Source: Pluralibacter gergoviae ATCC 33028 = NBRC 105706 (GTDB lineage: Bacteria; Pseudomonadota; Gammaproteobacteria; Enterobacterales; Enterobacteriaceae). From it: DNA of 64,000 nt. Shown in pieces: positions 27,297 through 34,003 of the stretch. The translations under genes and the position numbers were made by a program. Each line of letters opens with the position of its first letter. Positions within the stretch are counted from its first letter, which is position 1. The stretch is taken from positions 62,001 to 126,000 of the forward strand of contig NZ_BCZS01000006.1 in assembly GCF_001598855.1 (NCBI RefSeq). The letters are read 5' to 3'. The notes beneath the pieces are model-generated. The model was not told the origin of the DNA, ran no database searches, and saw nothing but the letters and a program-made list of their open reading frames with translations.

Positions 27297-28585
27297 ATCA
27301 TAATCAGACAGGATTTAACCTGCAGTGGCTCGTGCAGCGTGGATTAAGTTCAGGTGATATCGTTGCCATTGACACAACACCGGGAAAAATTCTGACAACG
27401 GGGTCCTTTTACGTAAATGAAGAGGGCCATCTCAGACCCCTGGGGCTTCAGGACACTGGCTTCCATTATGAAAGGATAATGGGACGTTATGAGGAGATGG
27501 TAAAATCTTATGGACGACGTGCTCGCCCAACTGTGTTTCCGGTTCAGGTTACAGGTTCTAAAAAATCATTAATGGCAGAACAATCCTCCCAAGGGCAACA
27601 GACCACAACCCGTAAAGTACAAAAACCTTTAACCAAGGCTGAACGCTGGCAGGAGCGTAAATATTTAATTGGTAGAGGTGAGCGAAGTGTCTATCCAGAT
27701 GCGCAAACTGCTGCCAGACGGCTGTCTGAGAATAACGTGGCAGTGGAGAAAGCCAAGCTGGCGGAGAATGTTTATAAAACAAAAAATCCCTTGCTCGATA
27801 CGCCGGAGGTACCGGAAGGATGGAGGGATATTAGTAATGATGAGGCAGCGCTGAGAAAGCTTCACCTTACTCCCAAACTATTAGCGGACAATGATACCGC
27901 TCCTGATTTCTTAGCGCGTGTGTACCAACCAGACTCATCTGTTTTTGGCAAGGATCTAAGTACAACCGTTGTGTTTCGAGGTTCAAGAGCGCCCGAGTTT
28001 AGCGAAGATATGATTACTACTGCAAAAAAAGTAGTTCTAAAAGGTGACCTATCTGGTATAAAAAATGTTAAGGATTGGAACAATAATGGTGCACAGGGAT
28101 TAGGATTTAAATCTGATTATTACAAACGGGCTGTTGAAATCGGTAAAGCTTTAAAATATAGCTCAAACGTAGATATTTCAGGTCATTCTTTAGGCGGTGG
28201 AATGGCCTCCGCTGCGTCGATTGCCAGTGGAAAACCCGCCTGGACTTTTAATGCGGCTGGTTTAAGTTCAGGAACTGTAGAAAAATATGGTGGAAACATC
28301 ATAGGTAGTGAGAGAGACATACATGCCTATAGAGTACAAGGCGAAATGTTAACTAAATTACAGGAAGTCCATTTCTGGGATGATCTTAAGAGTGTAAATT
28401 ATTACGTTCCTGCTTTGTTTCCAAAGGAAGAAATATCATTGTTTTCTCCAGATGCAATAGGTACCAAATACACACTGCCCGGAGGAGTTGGCTCAATGCT
28501 AGACCGGAATGGAATTGATCAAGCCATATCGTGTATTGAGAATCAAAAGGATGATGATATTGCAACTATCAGGAGCAGGATGTGA
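27293..28585 (+). CDS. lipase-like effector (Tle-type candidate)
   Basis: This 430-residue protein is predicted to be an alpha/beta-hydrolase with the nucleophile elbow GHSLGGG (Ser299), in the style of class-3 lipases and type VI secretion phospholipase effectors. About 200 residues without obvious domains precede it. It has no signal peptide, fitting delivery by a secretion machine. The neighbouring ankyrin lipoprotein matches the Tle-Tli pairing I recall from Enterobacter cloacae. Near the C-terminus the motif reads DRNGIDQAI where I would expect HG, so a catalytic His may be lost. The gene is AT-rich compared with its neighbours. No VgrG, Hcp or PAAR gene is nearby. Confidence 0.6.
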   Translation: MNHNQTGFNLQWLVQRGLSSGDIVAIDTTPGKILTTGSFYVNEEGHLRPLGLQDTGFHYERIMGRYEEMVKSYGRRARPTVFPVQVTGSKKSLMAEQSSQGQQTTTRKVQKPLTKAERWQERKYLIGRGERSVYPDAQTAARRLSENNVAVEKAKLAENVYKTKNPLLDTPEVPEGWRDISNDEAALRKLHLTPKLLADNDTAPDFLARVYQPDSSVFGKDLSTTVVFRGSRAPEFSEDMITTAKKVVLKGDLSGIKNVKDWNNNGAQGLGFKSDYYKRAVEIGKALKYSSNVDISGHSLGGGMASAASIASGKPAWTFNAAGLSSGTVEKYGGNIIGSERDIHAYRVQGEMLTKLQEVHFWDDLKSVNYYVPALFPKEEISLFSPDAIGTKYTLPGGVGSMLDRNGIDQAISCIENQKDDDIATIRSRM

Positions 28586-29331
28586 AGAAATTAATCATAC
28601 TATTCATTATGTTATTTTCTGCGTTACCAATGCAAGGGTGCGAAAAAAAGATGAATTATGAAGCTAAAAATTATTTCAAAGGAAAGAATTTAGAAGTGGC
28701 AAAAATTATAAGTGACGGAGATAGAAATCTTTTGAAAAAAGAGATTTCAGCGATGAGTAAGATGGAACTGAATCTTAAAGCTAAAGAAGATATGACACTT
28801 CTATTTTGGGCTATTTTAAACTCTATGGATGATAATGCGACACCTGAAAGACTTAATATCATTACCGATTTAGTTAAAGCAGGTGCAGATCCGCTTCAGC
28901 CTCGTGATAAAGGTAAATCAAGCCCTGCTGAATTTGTAATGAAAGCCAGTCGCGGCGTCTGGAACAGAGCAATGCTCGATGGTGGATTAAATCCCAACGC
29001 AAAAGATCGTACATACAATGAGCCGATTGTTTTTGAGAGTCGCTATGCGCCCAATAATGATTCGTTAAAAGTAATGCTTGACTATGGAGTAGACAAAAAT
29101 ATCAAAAATAGTCTTGGTCAGACACTTTTGATGAGTGCATTTTTGAGTTCATCATTTGAGCAAGTGAAATTATTATTGGAGAAGGGTGCTGAACCTAATC
29201 CTGTCGATGATAGTGGTCTCTCAATGATAACCATTGTTAATAGGGAGATAAAGGATAGTAAAGAAGGTAGTGAATATAATAGTGAGTGCAAGGTGATTTT
29301 AGCTTTGATGAAGGAGCATGGAGCTGGATGA
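28582..29331 (+). CDS. ankyrin-repeat lipoprotein, likely Tli-type immunity protein
   Basis: This 249-residue protein starts with GTG at 28582, 6 bases after AGGAG and overlapping the lipase stop (GTGA). The N-terminus MKKLIILFIMLFSALPMQGC is a lipoprotein signal with the lipid-bearing Cys at 20. The rest holds three or four ankyrin-like repeats (LVKAGADP; AMLDGGLNPNAKD; VMLDYGVDKNIKN; LLLEKGAEPNPVD). Periplasmic lipoproteins of this kind block phospholipase effectors. An internal ATG at 28651, with AAGGG 12 bases upstream, could give a cytosolic form. Confidence 0.6.
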   Translation: MKKLIILFIMLFSALPMQGCEKKMNYEAKNYFKGKNLEVAKIISDGDRNLLKKEISAMSKMELNLKAKEDMTLLFWAILNSMDDNATPERLNIITDLVKAGADPLQPRDKGKSSPAEFVMKASRGVWNRAMLDGGLNPNAKDRTYNEPIVFESRYAPNNDSLKVMLDYGVDKNIKNSLGQTLLMSAFLSSSFEQVKLLLEKGAEPNPVDDSGLSMITIVNREIKDSKEGSEYNSECKVILALMKEHGAG

Positions 29332-29362
29332 TTATTATTTTGATGGGGGGATATTCTTTGAA

Positions 29363-29398
29363 GTTGTCGAACTCCGGTCGGGGGTTCTCATCCCCCCC
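29363..29398 (-). repeat. truncated RtT-like tRNA-associated repeat (L1)
   Basis: This holds the core GTTGTCGAAC-CCGG-TCGGGGGTTCTCATCCCCC of the repeat but lacks the preceding CAACTGGCTGCGCCAG arm. On the minus strand it lies downstream of the tRNA remnant and its terminator. Confidence 0.55.
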
Positions 29399-29415
29399 TG
29401 TGGGGCGCTACATAC

Positions 29416-29447
29416 AAAAAAGAGTCCGCACGTGAATGCGAACTCTT
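29416..29447 (-). terminator. terminator-like hairpin behind the tRNA remnant
   Basis: On the minus strand AAGAGTTCGCATTCACGTGC then GGACTCTTTTTT forms an imperfect hairpin with a T-tract. It has the same layout as the terminators behind the two full tRNA copies, although the sequence differs. Confidence 0.55.
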
Positions 29448-29454
29448 CTAAAGA

Positions 29455-29472
29455 TGGCGGTGAGGGGGGATT
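29455..29472 (-). pseudogene. 3'-terminal remnant of tRNA-Ser(GGA)
   Basis: TGGCGGTGAGGGGGGATT is the complement of the CCA end, acceptor stem and part of the T-arm of the tRNA-Ser(GGA) found at 29636 and 32683. The rest of the tRNA is missing; the repeat GACTCGCTGCGCTCGCC takes over directly. Confidence 0.7.
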
Positions 29473-29519
29473 GACTCGCTGCGCTCGCCCTCCGGGCAGT
29501 CCGTTCGCAGGCTCAGGGT

Positions 29520-29577
29520 CTGTCCAACTGGCTGCGCCAGTTGTCGAACCCCGGTCGGGGGTTCTCATCCCCCCTGG
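29520..29577 (-). repeat. RtT-like tRNA-associated repeat (L2)
   Basis: CTGTCCAACTGGCTGCGCCA followed by GTTGTCGAACCCCGGTCGGG and GGTTCTCATCCCCCC. It contains two nested hairpins (CAACTGGC-GCCAGTTG and GAACCCC-GGGGGTTC). It lies downstream of the first complete tRNA-Ser copy. Confidence 0.6.
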
Positions 29578-29592
29578 CTGGGCGCTATATAT

Positions 29593-29630
29593 AAAGAAAG
29601 AGCCTGCATGTTAATGCAGGCTCTTTCTTT
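29593..29630 (-). terminator. terminator of the first tRNA-Ser gene
   Basis: AAAGAAAGAGCCTGCAT / ATGCAGGCTCTTTCTTT forms a very long stem 5 bases beyond the CCA end, with a T-rich side on the minus strand. Confidence 0.85.
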
Positions 29631-29635
29631 GAAGA

Positions 29636-29723
29636 TGGCGGTGAGGGGGGGATTCGAACCCCCGATACGTTGCCGTATACACACTTTCCAGGCGTGCTCC
29701 TTCAGCCACTCGGACACCTCACC
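29636..29723 (-). tRNA. tRNA-Ser(GGA), first copy
   Basis: An 88-base class II tRNA on the minus strand with encoded CCA, a long variable arm and the anticodon loop CTGGAAA (anticodon GGA). It is identical base for base to the copy at 32683-32770. It has its own promoter and terminator, so it is probably functional. Confidence 0.97.
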
Positions 29724-29765
29724 ATATTGTATTGCCAACCGACTCTCGCCGGTCAACGGGGCGCT

Positions 29766-29794
29766 ACTATAGGGAGTTGGTTGAAAACGGTCAA
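29766..29794 (-). promoter_or_regulatory. promoter of the first tRNA-Ser gene
   Basis: On the minus strand TTGACC, a 17-base spacer and TATAGT are followed by a GC-rich discriminator (AGCGCCCC), which is typical of stringently controlled stable-RNA promoters. Confidence 0.8.
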
Positions 29795-29928
29795 GAATAA
29801 TTTATCCATCGCTGATTGTTCGCTCACGCAGTGAGCACTCTGGCAATTTCAGCCTAAATCGCGTACAAATTTTTTATCATCCACTACATCGGCGCCCGCA
29901 GCGCCGGGTATATAAAGAGGAAATGCTC

Positions 29929-30615
29929 ATGTCTGAAGCCCGCTGTTCCACCGCGCTGCGCTTTGCAATCAACCTCGGCAATCCCGTACTCGCTTTTATT
30001 TCCCCTTCCGGCGAGCCGGAGGGCATCTCCGTTGCCCTCGCCAGGCGTATTGCACAGGCGCTGGGAGCCGAAGCGCAGTTTACTACCTATCCCACGGCTG
30101 GGGCAGTGGTGGCCGCCGCGCAGGCGGGGGAGTGGGATATCGCCTTTCTGGCACGCGACCCCGAGCGGGCGCAGACCCTGCGCTTTACCGAAAGCTATAT
30201 CACTATTCAGGGAACCATAATGGTGGCCGCCGGTGCCGGAGCTAAGTCGGTCACGCAGATGGATACGCAAGGGCTGACGATCAACGTTGGCAAGGGCGCA
30301 GCCTACGATCTGTGGCTGACGCGCAACTTTAGCCGCGCAGTGCTGCTGCGCCAGGCATCGTCCCAGGCGGCGATTGATGCTTTTCTCAACGGCGAGGGCG
30401 ACGCGGTGGCGGGTATCCGCCAGCCGCTGGAGAAGGCCGCGCGGCAAAATGCCGGCTACCGGGTGCTGGAGGATAACTTCACGCAGATCGAGCAGGCGGT
30501 GTGCGTGCCGCTGGGGGATGAGCGGTATTTTGCGGAGATTGCCGGGTTGATAAACCAGCTGAAGGAGAGCGGTGAGGCTGAACGGATTATTAATGAAAAT
30601 ATGAACGATGGGTAG
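29929..30615 (+). CDS. solute-binding-like protein without signal peptide
   Basis: This 228-residue protein has the bacterial extracellular solute-binding family 3 fold pattern (LGNPVLAFISPSGEPEGISV; VALARRIAQALGAEAQF; AGEWDIAFLARDPERAQTLRFTESY). Such proteins normally feed amino acids to ABC transporters from the periplasm. No signal peptide is seen, and no permease or ATPase gene is nearby, so it may act in the cytoplasm or be a stranded sensor or binding protein. The ATG at 29929 has AGAGG at 8 bases spacing; the ATG at 29923 is too close. GC-rich codon use resembles the core genome rather than its neighbours. Confidence 0.65.
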   Translation: MSEARCSTALRFAINLGNPVLAFISPSGEPEGISVALARRIAQALGAEAQFTTYPTAGAVVAAAQAGEWDIAFLARDPERAQTLRFTESYITIQGTIMVAAGAGAKSVTQMDTQGLTINVGKGAAYDLWLTRNFSRAVLLRQASSQAAIDAFLNGEGDAVAGIRQPLEKAARQNAGYRVLEDNFTQIEQAVCVPLGDERYFAEIAGLINQLKESGEAERIINENMNDG

Positions 30616-30757
30616 AGGTTAATGCTGAACTCGTCGGTAATCATGGGTATCACATGCTGGGCGTTCATATTTTTAAGACCAATCTCAGACGGCGGAGCAT
30701 TTTTGCTACACACGGCAGAGTATATGATTAGGCTCTCACCACCGTGGATATTTGGCA

Positions 30758-31702
30758 ATGAACGTAAATACGATGGATTTACAGGGAAAGCTGCAGGTCT
30801 CGATGACCAAAGCGGCTGCTTTGCTCCCGGCGAATGTAGGCCAACATCTACTGGCACTGATCACACCGCAGGCGTTAGCTACGATGGCAGGAATTGTTGT
30901 CATCTGGGCAGGCTCACATTTCTTTGGCATCGGTGAGATTGCGGATGTGATTTTGCTCATTGTAGGCTGGGTTGCCGTTGGTGGTGTTGCTGCTGAAGCA
31001 GGAAAGAAACTCTACGATTTTGCAATTAAAACACACAGTGCCAGAACGGAAGCTGACCTTGACGCGGCGGCGCATGACCTTGCTGATGCAATAACTCTTT
31101 TGGGTGTAGATACCGTTCTGGCGCTATTATTGCGTAAAAAACCCGGAGATACCTTTAAGACCCCATTTAAAGGTCGCGCTATGCCAAGGTATAGCAGCGA
31201 CATTGCTGCAAGGATGAGTCTTCCGCGTAACGGTGGGTGGCGATATACGCCAAAGATAAAAATAACTAAACATCGGGATGTAGTTCAGGGTGGTACTAAA
31301 CCTTGGGGAGATATTGAAGTTGGTCGTAATTATTACCCATCAGCAATGTCAAAAGAGGAAGCTTATACACAAATGCTCACCACTCTTTATCATGAGCAAG
31401 TACATATGACTATTGCCCCTAAATTTTATCTTCTCCGGGAGTTGAGGGTTTTCATACACCAGAGTGGATATAATAAGTCATTTATTCTACGTTACCTTGA
31501 GGAGTCTTTTGCTGAAACAATAGGATTATTAAGAGCCAAGGGAATGAGTCGAGATTATATCGTTGAAGGGTTTAAATTTCCATTAGGCAATACTTATGAA
31601 ATCACTTTTACACTCTTGAGACATGAGGCGGCTGGAATCCTTTTAGGACCAGTTGTAGTAGGTGGTTTAATGTATAATGTCTGGGCAGGAGTTCAAAAGT
31701 GA
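30758..31702 (+). CDS. membrane-anchored HExxH metallopeptidase-like toxin candidate
   Basis: This 314-residue protein has a hydrophobic N-terminal half with probable membrane segments at about 39-56 and 59-80 (IADVILLIVGWVAVGGVAAE), then the helical motif KKLYDFAIKTHSARTEADLD. The C-terminal domain holds a zinc-type motif HEQVH at 212-216, with Glu candidates for a third ligand in LEESFAETIG (248-253). This pattern, membrane-inserting N-terminus plus enzymatic C-terminus, is common in secreted interbacterial toxins. The small gene overlapping its stop would be its immunity partner. TTG at 30752 or ATG at 30773 are alternative starts. Confidence 0.5.
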   Translation: MNVNTMDLQGKLQVSMTKAAALLPANVGQHLLALITPQALATMAGIVVIWAGSHFFGIGEIADVILLIVGWVAVGGVAAEAGKKLYDFAIKTHSARTEADLDAAAHDLADAITLLGVDTVLALLLRKKPGDTFKTPFKGRAMPRYSSDIAARMSLPRNGGWRYTPKIKITKHRDVVQGGTKPWGDIEVGRNYYPSAMSKEEAYTQMLTTLYHEQVHMTIAPKFYLLRELRVFIHQSGYNKSFILRYLEESFAETIGLLRAKGMSRDYIVEGFKFPLGNTYEITFTLLRHEAAGILLGPVVVGGLMYNVWAGVQK

Positions 31703-31980
31703 TTACGAGCGAAAAGGCTATTCAGATAGCGAAAGAGTATGCTGAAGAATATCAGCGGGGATGGGACCATGATCATCATGAGGCAACTAAAGTTAATTTG
31801 CAGGGTGAGCCTGTCTGGATGATCTCTACATCGGATATCAAGTATAACGAAGATTTACCGTGGTTAATGGAGCATTTTCCCAATCCTGTATATTACTATA
31901 TTAGTATGGTTAGTGGCTTATGCATTGCTGTCGGGAATCGACGCAATGAAATATTTCCTGTGAAAAGGAAAGGTAGCTGA
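31699..31980 (+). CDS. small Imm35-like protein, candidate immunity partner
   Basis: This 93-residue soluble protein starts with GTG at 31699, overlapping the stop of the metallopeptidase-like gene (GTGA), which implies coupled translation. The pattern SEKAIQIAKEYAEEY, with GEPVWMIS in the middle, is reminiscent of the YrhB/Imm35 immunity family; I hold this loosely. It is acidic in the middle and has no signal peptide. AT-rich like its partner. Confidence 0.5.
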   Translation: MITSEKAIQIAKEYAEEYQRGWDHDHHEATKVNLQGEPVWMISTSDIKYNEDLPWLMEHFPNPVYYYISMVSGLCIAVGNRRNEIFPVKRKGS

Positions 31981-32188
31981 TTAATTTCTCGATATGATTG
32001 TTGTTAATAATATTGCATTAACTCTCTTTCTTTATGATACATTGCCTTTTTTATATGTGGCTTATTATTAACGCCTATATTAAATGTCACTCATTGTGGT
32101 TTTAATTCTTATATTTAATTAATGGAGGAAGTTCATTTTAAAATAACTCTGGTATTTTGTATGGACAGCCCGCCTTCAAACCTGTGGC
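31981..32188. other. AT-rich gap, no gene seen
   Basis: Beyond the small gene lie about 200 AT-rich bases with many stop codons in all frames and no recognisable RNA, before the block of tRNA-associated repeats begins. Confidence 0.4.
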
Positions 32189-32260
32189 CTGTCCAACTGG
32201 CTGCGCCAGTTGTCGAACCCCGGTCGGGGGTTCTCATCCCGCCAGGTGGGACGCTACATG
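32189..32260 (-). repeat. RtT-like repeat, third unit behind the second tRNA-Ser (R1)
   Basis: CTGTCCAACTGGCTGCGCCA and GTCGAACCCCGGTCGGGGGT are present, followed by CATCCCGCCAGGTGGGACGC. It is nearly identical to R2 about 227 bases further on. It is the unit furthest from the tRNA. Confidence 0.6.
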
Positions 32261-32415
32261 TTAACTCAGCATTGAAGGTAGCACCGGGGGGGATTGACTC
32301 GCTGCGCTCGCCGTTACTCGGCCCATCCCTGGGCCTCGCCCCTTCGGGGCCAACGCAAGCGTTGTTCAAAAATGCTCCGGGCATTTTTGTGCGGGCAGCC
32401 CGGCCTGCGGCCGGT

Positions 32416-32487
32416 CTGTCCAACTGGCTGCGCCAGTTGTCGAACCCCGGTCGGGGGTTCTCATCCCGCCAGGTGGGGCGCTACATG
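32416..32487 (-). repeat. RtT-like repeat, second unit (R2)
   Basis: The same core as R1 and L2. Between R1 and R2 lies an extended insert with GCGTTGGCCCCGAAGGGGCG hairpins (32310-32400). The joint GGGGGGATTGACTCGCTGCG recurs before each unit. Confidence 0.6.
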
Positions 32488-32566
32488 TTAACTCACCATT
32501 GAAGGAGGCACCGGGGGGGATTGACTCGCTGCGCTCGCCCTGCGGGCAGCCCGGCCTGCGGCCGGT

Positions 32567-32638
32567 CTGTCCAACTGGCTGCGCCAGTTGTCGAACCCCT
32601 GTCGGGGGTTCTCATCCCCCCCAGGTAGGGCGCTACAT
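32567..32638 (-). repeat. RtT-like repeat, first unit (R3)
   Basis: CTGTCCAACTGGCTGCGCCA then GTCGAACCCCTGTCGGGGGT, one base different from R1/R2. It starts 151 bases after R2 and ends about 10 bases before the tRNA terminator. Confidence 0.6.
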
Positions 32639-32641
32639 GCG

Positions 32642-32677
32642 AAAAAAAAGCCCGCATATAAATGCGAGCTTCTCTTC
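32642..32677 (-). terminator. terminator of the second tRNA-Ser gene
   Basis: On the minus strand GAAGCTCGCATTTATATGCG then GGCTTTTTTTTC forms a hairpin with an 8-T tract shortly after the CCA end. Confidence 0.85.
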
Positions 32678-32682
32678 GAAGA

Positions 32683-32770
32683 TGGCGGTGAGGGGGGGAT
32701 TCGAACCCCCGATACGTTGCCGTATACACACTTTCCAGGCGTGCTCCTTCAGCCACTCGGACACCTCACC
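32683..32770 (-). tRNA. serX: tRNA-Ser(GGA), second copy next to ghrA
   Basis: Identical over all 88 bases to the copy at 29636-29723. E. coli serX has the same anticodon and also neighbours ghrA, so this copy is in the ancestral position. The flanks beyond the first 7 upstream bases differ from those of the other copy. Confidence 0.97.
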
Positions 32771-32805
32771 ATATTGTCTTTCCGGTTGTTACCGGAACGG
32801 GCGCT

Positions 32806-32834
32806 AATGTAGGGAAAACCCGGACTGGCGTCAA
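32806..32834 (-). promoter_or_regulatory. promoter of the second tRNA-Ser gene
   Basis: On the minus strand TTGACG, a 17-base spacer and TACATT, with discriminator AGCGCCCG. The layout is the same as at the other copy but the sequence differs. Confidence 0.75.
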
Positions 32835-32993
32835 TCAACTTTTTGCCAAAATCGCGCGTTTAGCCAAACTTCCGCCAAACTGCGCTGGCAATAACCACTA
32901 TTCGCTTTTTTTATCATCAGCTTATCCCCGCCGGCCCGATGAAATTTGCTATGCTGACAAACCGCACAACAACGAAAAAGACACGGAGCAATG

Positions 32994-33932
32994 ATGGATA
33001 TTCTCTTTTATCACCCGACCTTCGATAACGCCGCCTGGATCCGCGGGCTTGAAAAACAGATCCCCGGCGCCCGCGTGCGCGCGTGGACGCGCGGAGATGA
33101 CCGGCCCGCTGACTATGCTCTGGTCTGGCATCCGCCGGTTGAGATGCTGCAGGGCAGGACGCTGAAGGCGGTCTTTGCCCTCGGCGCGGGCGTGGATTCC
33201 ATCCTCAGCCGGCTGCAGGCGCATCCTGAAATGCTGGCAGAGAGCATTCCGCTGTTCCGCCTCGAAGATACCGGCATGGGCGAACAGATGCAGGAGTATG
33301 CGGTCAGCCAGGTGCTGCACTGGTTCCGCCGCTTTGATGATTATCAGGCGCAGAAGCTTGAGAAACGCTGGCAGCCGCTGGATGACTATACCCGCGAGGC
33401 GTTCACCGTTGGCATCATGGGGGCCGGAGTGCTCGGTAGTCAGGTCGCACAGAGCCTGCTGGCGTGGAGATTTCCGGTGCGGGTCTGGAGCCGCAGCCGC
33501 AAGGCGTGGCCGGGCGTGGACAGTTTTGCCGGGCAGGCGGAGCTGGGCGAGTTTCTCTCGCAGACCCGGGTGCTGATAAACCTGCTCCCCAATACGCCGG
33601 AAACCGCAGGCATTATTAACCGCGAGCTGCTGAGCCAGCTGCAGGAAAACGCCTACCTGCTTAACCTCGCCCGCGGCGTGCATGTTAATGAGGACGATCT
33701 TATCGCGGCGCTGGACGACGGCCAGCTGAAAGCCGCCATGCTCGATGTTTTCAGCCGCGAGCCGCTGCCGGAAACCAGCCCGCTGTGGCAGCATCCGCGG
33801 GTGTCCATAACGCCCCACGTCGCCGCCGTGACCCGGCCGCAGGAGGCGATTCGCTATATCGCCGACACCATTGGCAGGCTGGAGCGCGGCGAAGCCGCCG
33901 GCGGGCGCGTCGATCGCCGGCGCGGATACTGA
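32994..33932 (+). CDS. ghrA: GhrA, glyoxylate/hydroxypyruvate reductase A
   Basis: This 312-residue D-2-hydroxyacid dehydrogenase matches E. coli GhrA. It has the NADP-binding [16 protein letters not shown], the active-site region [14 protein letters not shown] and the catalytic His in [18 protein letters not shown]. It reduces glyoxylate and hydroxypyruvate with NADPH. Of the two adjacent ATGs, 32994 has better spacing from CGGAG and matches [10 protein letters not shown] of the family. Confidence 0.95.
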   Translation: MDILFYHPTFDNAAWIRGLEKQIPGARVRAWTRGDDRPADYALVWHPPVEMLQGRTLKAVFALGAGVDSILSRLQAHPEMLAESIPLFRLEDTGMGEQMQEYAVSQVLHWFRRFDDYQAQKLEKRWQPLDDYTREAFTVGIMGAGVLGSQVAQSLLAWRFPVRVWSRSRKAWPGVDSFAGQAELGEFLSQTRVLINLLPNTPETAGIINRELLSQLQENAYLLNLARGVHVNEDDLIAALDDGQLKAAMLDVFSREPLPETSPLWQHPRVSITPHVAAVTRPQEAIRYIADTIGRLERGEAAGGRVDRRRGY

Positions 33933-34003
33933 GCCGCGCCGGGTGCTAATAAAGTCGCTGCAATTTTGCTATGCTGGCTCCTGATCAGAGAGAGGAGAAA
34001 CCG

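Noticed and set aside
29318-29614. 98-codon frame after the ankyrin lipoprotein
   Set aside because: It runs through two RtT-like repeats and hairpins and contains the same repeated peptide twice, so it is repeat DNA, not a gene.
32189-32638. tandem repeats considered as a CRISPR array
   Set aside because: The repeats are long, unevenly spaced (227 and 151 bases), have no unique equal-length spacers, and no cas gene is near. They belong to the tRNA-associated class.
27000-32770. region considered as a prophage
   Set aside because: No integrase, repressor, terminase or structural phage gene is present.
32122-32807. several 65-126-codon frames over the right-hand repeat block and the tRNA
   Set aside because: All consist of translated repeat units or the tRNA itself.
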